From the NCBI RefSeq assembly GCF_001411555.2, contig NC_049916.1, positions 5,890,001 to 5,954,000 of the forward strand: DNA of 64,000 bases, written 5' to 3'. Below are positions 45,030-56,724 of the stretch, one piece after another. This stretch comes from Juglans regia (Eukaryota > Streptophyta > Magnoliopsida > Fagales > Juglandaceae). Each line of letters opens with the position of its first letter. Position 1 is the first letter of the stretch. The notes under the pieces are model-generated. The model saw nothing but the letters and a program-made list of their open reading frames with translations, searched no databases and was not told where the DNA came from. Position numbers and translations under genes: made by a program.

Positions 45030-48000
45030 ATGGCTGTGATCTCGTTGGACTCGCTGCCACTGGGGTTCCGATTTCGGCCGACGGACGAGGAGCTGGTTGA
45101 TTACTACTTGAGGTCCAAGATTAATGGGAACAATGAAGATGTTTCGGTTATTCGTGAGTTAGATGTTTGCAAATGCGAGCCTTGGGATTTGCCTGGTAAA
45201 ATTCTTGTCCTCTGTTGCTATGATCGCACGCCAATGTTCTTTTATTTTTAATATTTCTGATATTTTCATTTTTGGGTTGGTTAAAAGTCTTGGAGTTCTT
45301 GAATAAGAGACTGTATCGATCGAATTTGGTATTCTTTCTTTTTTCCTTAGGAGTGAAGACATAATTATTGTCTGTCTACGTGAGAACCTTTGTGTGAGTA
45401 ACATATCTGAACAATCTGGTACTTTAAAAAATAGTGGGGGATTTCGAAGAGTTATTAAGTCATTTGTCAACAGTTCGTCCGACAATTTATTTTTTCTTTC
45501 TGGACCTTGAATTTCGACAAATTTAGTGTTTTCTACAACATTATTATGCTATGTGAGCTTAACTTGTATTTGATGAACGAATTTAAGTCTTTTTTTTTTT
45601 TTTTAATGAAATTCAATTTACTAGTTTTTGGTATATTAAGGTGTTGCAGGACTGGTTATTAATTCAGTGGTTTATAATTTTTCCCTTTGATTTTCTCTTT
45701 CTGGGTATTGATTTGGTGCTTACATTCTTTGGGGTAGATTTATCGGTGGTAAAGTCAAAGGATCTGGAGTGGTTCTTCTTCTGTCCACAAGACCTGAAAT
45801 ACCCGAACGGACGTCGATTGAACAGGGCAACGGTTGCTGGGTACTGGAAGGCAACTGGCAAGGATCGGAATATCAAATCCAGAAAGAAGTTGATCGGAAT
45901 GAAGAAGACCTTGGTTTTCTACACTGGGCGTGCTCCTAACGGAAAAAGGACCAATTGGGTTATGCATGAGTACCGTACTACTCTGAAGGAGCTTGATGGC
46001 ACAAACCCTGGTCAGGTTAGTGATATTGAATTGAGATTTCTTCTTGAGTAAATCGAGGTTTTCTTATTTTCTAAGAGGGAGGCTGTTAGTGCACGTCCCG
46101 TAAAAAGTGGTATCATGCAATTTTTTTATGATCTCAGAATACTCAATCACTAGTGTGACTTGGATGGATGATTCATCTTACCTTTAAAATGTGAAACAGA
46201 TAATTTGCAAGGAAGCACGTGGTTTGGATCTAGATTTTGTGCATTTGGCCAACAAATGACAATTAAGAAGCATGCACTGGTTTCTTTTTCTTTTTTCCGT
46301 TTCTTTCTTTGTTATTATTATCTCCTTAATTTTTTGTATGATTCTTTTGATTGAAATTTAAGTGTGCCTTTATTATGAGTCGGCTTTATAAAAGGTGCTT
46401 CCTTAAACACCTACTATACGTCAAATGGCTTTGGTGAACAACCTCCTGCATTTTTTTTCCCGTCTTTAGAGTTCTTTTAGTTGTCTGTCGACACGCATTC
46501 ATATACTAGTCAATTAGAATTTTGCCTAGACAATTAGTTACATTCCCCTAACTCAGTTTGTCGATGCAATTTATGCAGAGTGCCTTTGTCCTCTGTCGTT
46601 TATTCAAGAAATTGGATGAGAGACTTGAAGGTTCAAATGGTGATGAAGCGGAACCAGCTGTTTCAACTCCTACTGCAGCCAAATCTTCTCCTGCAGATAC
46701 ACAGTCTGAAATAGCATCTCCATCTGTGGGAGGGGAAGTTGAAAACCATCCTGCAATTATTGACTGTTCTCCTGCTGAGAATTCAGATGCAACAACGTCT
46801 GACACTGTCCCACCTATCAATTGTAAAAGCAACAATGGTGCAGAAAATTATTTTACAGACTCACCGGTTTCTGAGGTGAGAAAGAAATTGAGAACCTGAA
46901 TTGCAGTGTTAAAAATTGTACGTTTTGTTTTCTTGGAAATGAGACGTGAGGGTAACTAAGTATTAATCCTGTTTGCTCATGTTTTTTACATCAGGTTGAT
47001 CATCTGCTGGAGCAAGGCTTTAACATGTTCTATGATCCACCGGGGCTACTAGATGACAAAATCTTCTCCCCGATACATTCACCAATGCAATATGGGCTAG
47101 GATCTTCTTGCACATATTATGCTACCCCCAATGATCTGAAGAATAGTTATACTGGGGTGCAGTCTCACCATGGCTCTAGTGAGCCAGATGCCCATATGGA
47201 TGAGTTCCTGGCTTCTGTGCTTAATAATCTGGCTTATGAAGATCAGACTCCGCTAAAAACAGAACCGGTTAATTACAATGGATCATACAGTGGGTCAGAT
47301 ACAGACGGGGTTAATGCAATGGTAAGTGGAAGCTCTCAAGATACAATTTATTAATTGGTTTTGCAATTTTATCCACTATATTTTGATTAGTATCAATTAT
47401 GGCTACATGCCGTGAGTTGCTGTGGTTCTGTTTGGATACATTTGTATTCAAAACGGTTTTTAGTGTCTTAAACTAAGCTGGTTTTTTCATAATAACATTG
47501 AATTTGGGCATGACAGCTTGACCTTCAAAGTTCTCTATGCTGTGAAGAGCTCGTCGAGAGAGAGGCTCCTTTACAGGTGGGAGCAACACCGGAATATTGC
47601 AGTAATGCATCTTTTGAGCATGATGTTGATGAGAACAGGGGATACGTGGCTTTGCCACATAATGAGTCTTTTGAGCAGATAGCTTTCTCATCTGGCGGCA
47701 CGGGTGGTGAGGTTAGTACTGGTATCAGGATAAGGACTCGCCAACCGCAGAATCAACCACCTATTGCAAACTCTGCACAGGGAAGTGCTCCAAGAAGATT
47801 GCGATTGCAGTGTAAACTTCAAGTGCAGCCACTTCATTGCGGCCCCATGTCTGAGGATCAGAGCAGACCAGAAGACCATGAATTAAAAATAGCTGCTACT
47901 GAGGTAAGGAGCTTGTTATATGAAACTACTGTGCATCTCTAATGTTATATGCACGGATTGTGAAGTTGATTAAAAGGCCAACATGCAGGTCGTAATTTGC

Positions 48001-48874
48001 TGTGGTTCTATTTGGATACATTTGTATTCAAAACAATTTTTAGTGTCGTAATTTTTAACCAAGTCTGTTTCTCCATAATGACGATGAATTTGTGTATGAC
48101 AGCTAGAGCCTCAAGATTATCTGTGCTCTGAAGAGATCATCAAGAGAGAGGCTTCTTTACCGGTTGGAACAATGCCAGAGGATTATGGTAATGTATCCTT
48201 CGAGCATGATGTTGAAGAGAACAAGGGAAATGTGGCTTTGCCACAAATTGAGTCTATCGAGCAGGGAGCTCTCTCAGCTTTTGGTGCTAGTGGTGAGGTT
48301 AGTACTGGCATCAGGATAAGGACTCGCCAACCACAGAATCAACCATCTATTGCAAACTCTGCACAGGGAAGTGCTCCAAGAAGATTGCGATTGCAGTGTA
48401 AACTTCAAGTGCAGCCACTTCAATTTGGCCCCATGTCTGAAGAGTGGAGCACACCTGAAGACCATGAATTAAAAGCTGCTGCTACAGAGGTGAGGAGCTA
48501 GTTATGTGAAACTACTGTAAATCTCTGATGTTATATGCACGGATTGTGAAGTTAATTAAAAGGCTGATGTGCAGGAGGGAAAGGCTTCAGAAAAGCATGG
48601 TCCTGCTGCTGGTTCTGCTGCTGCTGCTGCTGCTATTGTCTGTTCTACTAGTGAACCACAAAGAGTCCTTCCTGATTCTAGTAAGATCTCTCAAGAGGAG
48701 CCACTTCTATTGAAGTCAAAAGGCAAAACTTTGGCAGGCATTAATGACCTTTCTGTGTTTTCGGAGACCCCTTTTCGTCACTCAATCTGGTCATTTGCTT
48801 TGGTGTTCAGGGTAGTGGTGGTTATAGTATTGTTCGGAATCTTTGCCAGCGTATGGAAATGTCTTAAATTTTGA
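45030..48874 (+). CDS. NAC1: membrane-tethered NAC transcription factor with a duplicated exon
   Basis: Exons: 45030-45195, 45738-46015, 46579-46875, 46995-47321, 47517-47903, 48103-48489 and 48575-48874. All introns are GT/AG and in phase, giving 713 aa. NAC DNA-binding subdomains run over residues 9-148 ([50 protein letters not shown]). A long acidic Ser/Thr-rich region follows. Residues 687-709 ([19 protein letters not shown]) form one C-terminal membrane segment, so this is an NTL-type factor held in a membrane until proteolytic release. The motif [15 protein letters not shown] is typical of NTL proteins and appears twice, once in each of exons 5 and 6. Exon 7 has a poly-Ala run. An in-frame ATG at 44925 could add 35 residues, but family alignment favours 45030. 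Duplicated exons make it longer than usual relatives. Confidence 0.95.
47405..48574 (+). repeat. Tandem duplication covering NAC1 exons 5 and 6
   Basis: Two units of about 580 bases, roughly 47405-47987 and 47988-48574, each with the 3' part of an intron, a 387-base exon and the following intron. Intron matches include TTTGGATACATTTGTATTCA before each exon and GTTATATGCACGGATTGTGA after each. The join lies just after CATGCAG near 47987, where the old acceptor of the last exon survives unused. Confidence 0.88.
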
Positions 48875-49192
48875 TGCTACTTTGGAGACATTTCTTTCTG
48901 GGGCTGGGGTAACTATATAGACTTATCTCGGGATAGTTTGTTAGACTTGTTGATATTAGTAATTAGTAGTTAAAAAAAAAAAAGAGGGAAAAAAAAGAAA
49001 AGAAAAAAAAAAGTTGATGTATGCTTAAACTATGTCCATCTTTGTATATGTATAAACCTTCACACGCGGCTTTTTTCTTGGTATTATATGATATTAAAGT
49101 TTAATTTGCATGTGGACATGCAAAGAGTTGTTTTGCTTTCTTGATGAGGATGTGCTTTTAAACATGTCGATGTAGTGCGGCTAACTACAATT
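48875..49192 (+). other. NAC1 3' flank
   Basis: Probable 3' UTR, including an A-rich run at 48970-49012. No other feature seen. Confidence 0.5.
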
Positions 49193-49522
49193 TGTTGATG
49201 AATAATTTTACATTGCATGTGGACAAGGTCTTAGATATGTTTATAAAAAATTATCAATCCTCTTTTGTAGAATCAGTTTTATGAGATGGGTTAGGTTTAT
49301 GATTTTCTTCATAGTATCAGAGTCTGTCACAGGACAAATGAGAGTCCATATTACTTGCGCATGACAAGGACCTGGAAAAATACTGGTCTCCACGTGAGGG
49401 ACGGTGTTGAGGATAATCACACATTACCTGTAGACGAAGTTTTGGACATGTTTATAAGGAATGAGCAATCTTCTCTTATAGAATCGATTTTATAAGATGA
49501 GTTAGGCTCATAATTTTTTTTA
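49193..49522 (+). mobile_element. TRIM-like miniature LTR element
   Basis: Two direct repeats, 49193-49311 and 49405-49522, share TGTTGA starts and an interior of GGACATGTTTATAAGGAAT type. After the first repeat comes TAGTATCAGAGTCT, close to the TGGTATCAGAGC primer-binding site for initiator tRNA-Met. CAATT flanks both sides (49188-49192 and 49523-49527), the expected 5-bp target duplication. There is no coding capacity. Confidence 0.8.
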
Positions 49523-49527
49523 CAATT

Positions 49528-50089
49528 ATGATACTTAACCAAAAGAAGGGTACAATTGTGGGGATGTTTACAGATTGCTCATGGTGGAGATTGTTGGATG
49601 GTCTGTGGGCATGGCCAGACATCGTTTATGTTGGGAGAAGGTGCGTTTTCAGTTAAAAAAGACAGATTCAAGTGATAAAGGGTTTGGGTATTGGTGGTAC
49701 TTTCTTCGGGTCTAGTGTTCAAATCCTTGGATGCAAATAATGTTTAGAGCCAGTTGGGATTTGTGTCATGATAATGCAAATATGTTCTACTTGCATGATG
49801 TTCGGAATTTTTTGTGAGAGAAAAAGCATCATTGGCAAGGTTAAAAAAAAAAGAAAAGAAAAAGACCGACACAGGCATTCATGGGATCAGGACATAGTTT
49901 TTTGAGGGTGCGGTGTTGCTAAAATGAGTGGTGTACGGCTTATATTAAGTGATAAGTGATAAGAAAGAGGAAGGAAAGGGTTGAAGAAGAGAGAATAAAG
50001 GATCATTAAAAGTGGGGAGAGAGGGAATGATAGTCATAAAAGTAGACAAAATCTTTATAGCTATGATTCTTGAAACAAAGTGAGTGTTC
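49528..50089. other. Intergenic, no gene seen
   Basis: No protein family signature on either strand. Confidence 0.45.
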
Positions 50090-50291
50090 TAGTTCTGCTT
50101 TATTTGTTTTTACAGATGAAATAAATTGAGATTTAAGTTATAAAACTTAAATAAAATATTATTTAATATTATTTTTATTTTAAAATTTTAAAAAATTAAA
50201 TTATTTATTTTATTTTATGTAAGAATTTAAAAAAATTATAATGATGATATAAGTTGAGTTGAAAAGAGTTATGAAAACAAACGATGCAATC
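50090..50291. repeat. Tourist-like MITE copy
   Basis: The left part TATTTGTTTTTACAGATGAA and right part GTTATGAAAACAAACGATGC pair as inverted ends. The AATATTATTTTTATTTTAAA core matches the family. Confidence 0.6.
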
Positions 50292-51847
50292 TTAATAGTG
50301 TCACAAGGCTATGATCATTTGTTTAAACTCATTAGATTTTGTTAATATTTGTAAAAAAACATATTTCTATTTATCATTATTTTTATTATCATATTCTCAG
50401 CATCTCTTAATCTGATATTTGATAATTGATGTATAAGTAAAATATAATAAATAATCTCTAATTATTTAATACCACATTATAAGTGGTATGCTCCATCAAC
50501 TTTTACTTTTTTTTTTTTAAATGATGTTTTAAAGGTGATAAAAATGTCACATTTTTACATAATGATATAAGAGTAAGAAGAAAGTGTGTTTTGTAATATT
50601 ATATAAAAAAAAACAATAAATATTGATAATAAAGCAATAAGAGATGGGAGAATTAAAAATATATATATATATATATTGAAAACAGTGAAAATTGAAAAGA
50701 ATAAAGAACAGAAAAATGATAAAGGGGGAAGGAAAAATAAACAAGAATGCTTTAAAAAAATAGGTAGGTACTATGTATTCTACTTTTCCTTTTCTGCCAT
50801 TCTTCCCTTTCACAACCAAATATAAAAATAAAATGAAAGAGTTGCTACATATATATAAAAAGAATATATCGATAATATATTTTATTTGAATTTTTTTAAT
50901 ATTTAAAAGTAAAAATAGAATATACTATCGATACACTCTTTCAATGCACTATTTCGATCTGTTTAGCATATTCTCAAAATAAAATAAAATTAAAAAAAAA
51001 TGAAAAGAAATTCATAATTTCCGTCCATTAGAATAAAAGGTAAGAGAGAACAGATGACAAGAGGATAGTGTATGTTGATTTTTTTTTTTTTTTTTATCAG
51101 ATCTAATTAGAGCATTTATAATGGTTTTTTTTTTATCTTATCTGTTAAAATACAAAATCAAACTTTATTTTTTTTTTATTTTACATACTGATTTTTATAA
51201 TATATTATACATTAATATATCTATTTTTTCTTCGTATCATTTAAATAATATATTTTTTATTCTTTTTAAACATTTCCTTTCTACCAATAAATTTGTAATA
51301 TCAATATTTTTTTTTTTATATTTGCAACATATTATTATATACAATGTAATATAATTCAGTCCTATACATACAAAATAAAAATATATAAGCCAATTAAAAT
51401 TAAAAATAAAATCAAAATATGAGAAAATTGGATAAATAATATTTTCAAGATATTTTTTAGAAAAAACTAAAATAGAGGTGTTTTAAATGAAGAATAATAA
51501 AAATAATTTGTATTGAAATGTAAAAGTAAAAGGAAATAAGAGAGTAAATAAAGTGTAAATAATAAAAAAAATATTTAAAAGATGAACAATATCCGCTACA
51601 TGTAGCAGATTAATATATCAACTTTTATTTTACGTATTATTTTACATGATCGGATAGAACTTATTTTATGAAAAATTCTTTAAATAATTTATATTTTTTA
51701 TATTTTACATAAAATCATATTAAATTATGTTAATTTATAAAATTATTTTTATATAAATGTTTTTTGTCGGTTAGAAACTATGATGTAGATAGCATTTGTC
51801 AAAAGTGTATGACTATGCACAGAACTTTTGGCTCCCTTGTTGATCAA
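50292..51847. other. Very AT-rich intergenic DNA
   Basis: Long A/T runs with (TA)n at 50658-50676. Frames at 50547-50819 and 51121-51354 encode only Phe/Ile/Tyr/Leu-rich sequence expected from AT-rich DNA. Confidence 0.5.
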
Positions 51848-52012
51848 GAAAATAAACAAATAAAAAGTAATTCTCAGAATCTCAAGTTGAAAGGTAGTAG
51901 AAACAGAAAGCAAAACGACGTCGTGGAAAACAACCAATCTGGCAATGCTTAAGCCTTAGGAAACGAGGGTGGACATTGTGGGACCCACACGTACGTACTG
52001 TTTTAAAACGAT
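51848..52012 (+). repeat. Long direct repeat, copy 1 (upstream of NAC2)
   Basis: Shares AAACAAATAAAAAGTAATTC, AGCAAAACGACGTCGTGGAA, CCAATCTGGCAAT and GTACGTACTGTTTTAAAACG in the same order with 63550-63770. Identity ends after TTTTAAAACG in both. The copies are 11.7 kb apart. Confidence 0.85.
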
Positions 52013-52289
52013 ATGCATGTTGTAATGTATTATTCTGTCTGTTGACTTCAGGTCAATCCTGTACGGAAGCCAACTTCAGTGCTCAGAGTCAGTCTTCCAC
52101 ACTCAACTTTTTTAATAATAAAAAAAAAACTAGAATTTAATTTTTTTATTTAAAATGGTTTATTTAATTTTATTGAGATTTAACTTTCTCTTAAAATTGT
52201 ATAAATTATTTCTCGAGAAGCAAATATAAACTAACGATATTTACTATTCTTCTATTTTATTTTCGTAGAATTATGTAAATATGATAGTT

Positions 52290-52475
52290 TTTATTACTTG
52301 AGATGATTTGAGATGATTTGAGATGAGCTGAGATGAGCTAAGATAGATTGTGAATAATAATGAGATGAGTTGTGAATAATAGTGAGATTTGTGAGTTAAA
52401 GTTGTTGAATAGTAGTGAGATGAGTTGAGATGAGCTGAGATGACTTGCGAATCCAAACGTCTCCTAATCATCTTT
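52290..52475. repeat. GATGAG-rich repeat
   Basis: Repeats of TTGAGATGA and GAGATGAGCTGA, then GAATAGTAGTGAGATGAGTT. The right end CCAAACGTCTCCTAA resembles a MITE terminus, but no inverted left end was found. Confidence 0.5.
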
Positions 52476-52866
52476 TATCTTCTTAAAATTTAAAAGTTGA
52501 TACAAAATATGACGTAATTAAATTATGCTGAGATGAAAGTTTAGTTTATAAAGTCCTTCAACAAATGCATTATTTAAATTATTAATTAATTTTGAAAATC
52601 ACATCCCAAACTAATTTGTTTATTCAAAATTTATTTTTTTAAATCTACTAAAAAAATAGAGGTGGGAATATTTTGAAGCAATAATTTCATATTTTTTAAG
52701 GGAAAAAAGTGGGAATATTATTATAATTTTTTCTAATATCTCCAGGAATGTAAATTGATAGTTTAGGCAGTATATTGTTTTGATAAATAATTTAGTTTAA
52801 AAAAATTAAAAGGAAACAAAAAATATTGTATTTCCACACTTTCCAGCTTTAAGGAAAGAATATTTA
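52476..52866. other. AT-rich spacer
   Basis: Nothing recognisable. Confidence 0.45.
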
Positions 52867-53069
52867 GGTACTATTTAGATACAGAAATATTTTTAATTCA
52901 TCTCATCATTACAATTTTTTTAAGTTTTCATATAAAATATAATAAATAATTTAATTTTTTTAAAATTTTATAATAATAATAATATTAAAAAATAATATTA
53001 TAATAATATTTTATTCAATTCATATAAAATCATCTAATCTCATATCATCTCACCATCCAAACCAATCCA
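52867..53069. mobile_element. Tourist-like MITE (left of an abutting pair)
   Basis: TTA at 52864-52866 and 53070-53072. Left end GGTACTATTTAGATAC, right end (reverse complement) TGGATTGGTTTGGATG. Core AATATTAAAAAATAATATTA. Confidence 0.65.
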
Positions 53070-53072
53070 TTA

Positions 53073-53282
53073 AGGGCTCGATTGTTTTCGCAGATGAGAT
53101 GAGATGAGTTGAAATTATTGTTAAAAAATTGAATAAAGTCTTGTTATAATATATTTTTTAATATTATTTTTATTTTGAAATTTGAAAAAGTTGAATTGTT
53201 TATTTTATTTTGTATTGAAAGTTAGGAAAATTGTAATGATTAGACGAGATGAGATGAAATGTTTTCTGAAAATAAATAAGGC
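53073..53282. mobile_element. Tourist-like MITE (right of an abutting pair)
   Basis: Starts directly after the TTA at 53070-53072 and ends before TTA at 53283-53285. Left AGGGCTCGATTGTTTTC, right (reverse complement) GCCTTATTTATTTTCAG. Inner GATGAGATGAGATGAG and its partner AGACGAGATGAGATGAAATG. Confidence 0.65.
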
Positions 53283-53285
53283 TTA

Positions 53286-53850
53286 AGATGCTTGACAGCA
53301 TTGACATTGGCTTCATCAAAGTTATCTCTAAAATCTGATGAAAAATATATGATTTCAATAAATTCAAAATCTCCATAGCCATAATCCAATATTAAATTAG
53401 CTATTCAATTCATCAAAATAATAATATAATAATATTTTTTTAATAGTTTTTTTTTAATATTTTACAATTACTTTAATCATAAGGTAATTAATAATTTAAT
53501 TTGATTCTTACATTATTATTATAAGATGGTTAGAGATTAAACGTGAATAAAAAATAAATTTAATGAGTGAATAGTAACCCTTTAAATTTGAAGAAACTCA
53601 TCTATTTACTGTATCTCAAAACTTCTCACATATCTTTTTGATTAATCTAATGCAGTTCTATTTTGATAAAATTTATCATATTTTATATTATTTTATCATA
53701 TTTTATATTTGATTAAGCTTTTGATAAACTCAATATCAATGCGCTGAGAAAGAAAAAAAAAAAAAAAAGTGTTGCAAGAACCATTTTGATAAAAAAAAAG
53801 TTTAAACTTGGAGGACTAAAATGCAAACTTCGTCAAGAAGTTAGCTTGGC
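53286..53850. other. Upstream flank of NAC2
   Basis: AT-rich, with an A run at 53753-53768. No gene seen. Confidence 0.45.
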
Positions 53851-53853
53851 TCG

Positions 53854-53860
53854 TATAAAA
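53854..53860 (+). promoter_or_regulatory. TATA box of NAC2
   Basis: TATAAAA, 178 bases upstream of the NAC2 ATG. Confidence 0.5.
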
Positions 53861-54031
53861 TTGGACCAACTGGATGCTGTCGCAATTCACAACTCTCACT
53901 CCATGCTTCCTCACTCGTTTTTCCTCCAAAGAGCTCTCCTGCTGTTTCCTAATCTCTCTGGATAGTTTATGGTTTTGTCCGTTAAACGTTCTCCCGTGTG
54001 TGCGTGTGTGTGGCTGTGCGTGTGGGGGGTG

Positions 54032-56365
54032 ATGGATACTTTGTCTCTGAAACTGCCTCGAGGGTTCCGATTCAGTCCAACGGAACAGGAGCTCATCGAC
54101 TACCACTTGTGTTCAAAGATTAATGGAAAGAATCATGAAGATATTTACTTCATTCGCGAAGTTCAGTTCTATAAATGGGAGCCCTGGGATTTGCCGGGTA
54201 ATTGTAAAATATGCAATTATAAGATTCCCTCTTCGTTTTGCTTTTATGTGTTTTGCTTACATTGGGTCTTTGGCCCTCAAAACTTTGTGCTTATTCTGGT
54301 TAATTTCTTCGAGTGTAGATATGTCTGGCATAGTGTCCAAGGATCGGGAGTGGTTCTTCTTCTCGCCACAGGAACTGAAGCATCGGACTGGGAATCGATC
54401 GAACAGGGCAACCGAAACTGGGTACTGGAAGTCCACCGGTCAAGATCGAAGAATCATGTCTGGCTCGACTTTGATCGGAATGAAAAAGACTCTGGTGTTC
54501 TACCTAGGGCGTAGTCCTACCGGGATAAGAACACCTTGGGTAATGCATGAGTACCGGACAACCCAGAAGGAGCTCAACGGCACGAACCCTGGTCAGGTTG
54601 GTTTTTTGGTCTTCCCTTTTGCCATGTTTCTTTGCCGGTAGCTTTTGTTTCACAGGCTGGCTTGTGATATTTTGTGTATGTTTCTTTTGCGTTTATCTAA
54701 GATCATTCTGCCACCCAAATCAGGTGGAATCTTTAGATTTGTTAAATTCTTATTGTGGTTTCTTAATATGCTTAATTGGTAATTTTCAGAGCTCTAACCA
54801 TTCTTATTATACACAAATTTGCATATTGTCATCTTGCAGCTTTCTAGCATCGCATTTTAAGTATTTGATCAGCTGATGCTGTTACGTTCCCTTGATTCAT
54901 CTCTTTTGACGAACTTTATGCAGAATCCCTTTCTCCTGTGTCGTTTATTTGATAAACAAACAAAGAGTAGCAAAGGTCCAAACTTCAATGATGCTAGACC
55001 TGCCACTGGTCTTGAAGAAGCAGAGCCTGATCTAGCTGTGGCTTCAGCATCGGAAGTGCAAGCTGAGGATAATGGAACAATCAATGAGTATTCTAATTAT
55101 GAGAATTCTCATGGGACAATATCTGACACTACAGAAATTGTTGAGAGTGATGACAACAATTCTAGTGCTTGTTTCGCAGAATTTATCCTTACTGAGGTGA
55201 GAATGGATTTGATTTTCAGCTTTTAAAAGTTGTTTAAGTTTCTTTGAAAAATCAATTAAGTAATTATCTTATTCACTTATGTTTATTCTATCAGGATGAT
55301 TTGCAGCTAGAAGAAGAAATACGAAGGGTCCTGAATCCATTAGATTGTGAACCATTGTCCTCATTAATTTCGTCCTCCAATAAGCCTGTTGTTTCATCCC
55401 CTGCAACAGCTAAATCTTCTCTTAAAGAAGCAGAGTCTGAGCCAGCTGAAGCTGACGATTACCTAAAATTATTTTATCATGAAGACAATTATGATGGAAT
55501 ATTTTATCCTGAATGTAACCAGATTAGTGATAATGTTTATACCGCAAAAAATCAAATGGCAGGAGCAACACCTTGTGAGGTAAGGAATCGAGTTCCTGCT
55601 TAAAAGTAAAATGTTCCATATTTTAAGGTCAGTTAAGTTCCTTGTCTCATTTGTTTTTTTTTTTTTTTTTGTTCCTAACATCAAGGGTGACTTGCAATCG
55701 GAGGATGGCTTGGCTATGTCCGATCTCTCACAAGGGACAATAGATTGGAACTTACCCTTCCAGTTCTTCCCCTCTTCACCCTCAGATATGCACAAAGAGT
55801 CAGATCCTTTTTGCATATCAGACGCTGTCACCAATGACTTGAACAGCAGTCATGGTGGGGTGTGTTTACAATATGATCTGAATGGGTACCCTTATATTCC
55901 CATTATGTCTGGCAGTCAAAAGAATCTCACTTTTGGCTGCGAGACTGGGAAAAGCGCAGTCTCTAGTAGGGACAATGGATCATGCAGTGGGTCAGATATG
56001 GAAATCGAGGACTTACTGGTAAGTTCAAGCTCTCAGGTACCTTTTATTAATTGGTTTTGCAAGTTTAGCGAAGAAATTTTGTGTTGTTGTATCAGCTTGA
56101 ATGCCGTGAGTTGATACATTTTAACTTGAGCAATGGCTTCAGCTTGAATCTTTTATTTTCAGAGTTATTGGTCTTTTGATAGCTAATAATGTATTGTTCC
56201 TGTGTACAACAGCTTGAGCCGACATTTGAAGATTCTGAAGAGGTCAACAAAAGAAAGGCTTCATCAGGGTTTTTAAATCCAGAACCTATATCATCGATGG
56301 AAGGGTCTGGGCCTTCAAATCAGATCATAGGATCTGATTTGACTCCAATGAATTATTGGTATTAA
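54032..56365 (+). CDS. NAC2: NAC-domain paralogue without membrane anchor
   Basis: Exons: 54032-54197, 54319-54596, 54924-55196, 55295-55579, 55686-56018 and 56213-56365, all with GT/AG introns in phase, giving 495 aa. Exons 1 and 2 are 166 and 278 bases, exactly as in NAC1. NAC subdomains: [50 protein letters not shown]. The change of WKATGKDR to WKSTGQDR falls in the DNA-contact loop. The C-terminal region is acidic and Ser-rich ([14 protein letters not shown] matches [14 protein letters not shown] of NAC1). The last exon matches the start of NAC1 exon 5 ([11 protein letters not shown]) but runs into a stop after 50 codons, so the RIRTRQ motif and membrane segment are gone. The first short intron is open in frame. 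An in-frame ATG at 53969 is less likely as start. It may be a soluble factor or a decaying duplicate. Confidence 0.88.
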
Positions 56366-56535
56366 TAATTCTTTGGAGGATGAGTAGTAACATATGGAAT
56401 ACTCATCACTAATTTGCTCAGTTTCTGAAGCAATTCCAGTACCTAAACACCAAATTACTATTATTTTGTTAAGCCAATGCCAATTATGCTTTTTAGCATC
56501 AATCCTTGATTCCAAGGGAATAGTTCCTTTGGAAA
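56366..56535 (+). other. NAC2 3' flank
   Basis: Probable 3' UTR. No further NAC exon with open frame was recognised here. Confidence 0.4.
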
Positions 56536-56544
56536 TTATTCAAA

Positions 56545-56715
56545 GAGTAATTCTACATACAACCGTGAAGTGCGTAACTGCGTAATCGCTTTGAAAAAGA
56601 ATGGGATCCACTATTAAAAAATTAATTTTTTTCATGTGGGTCCCATGTTTTATTCATTTTTTTCAAAGCGATTACACGGCAGTTACATAATTCACTGTTG
56701 TAAGTATCTTTTCTC
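56545..56715. mobile_element. Mutator-type MITE, 171 bp, with 9-bp target duplication
   Basis: Exact TTATTCAAA at 56536-56544 and 56716-56724. Inverted ends of about 65 bases start GAGTAATTCTACATACAAC and, from the right, GAGAAAAGATACTTACAAC. They share GTAATCGCTTTGAAAAA and ATGGGATCC/GGGTCCCAT further in. A 9-bp duplication with long TIRs fits Mutator-like elements. Confidence 0.85.
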
Positions 56716-56724
56716 TTATTCAAA

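Noticed and set aside
50547..51354. Phe/Ile/Tyr-rich frames that look like membrane proteins
   Set aside because: Expected from very AT-rich DNA; no start context, family motif or splice support.
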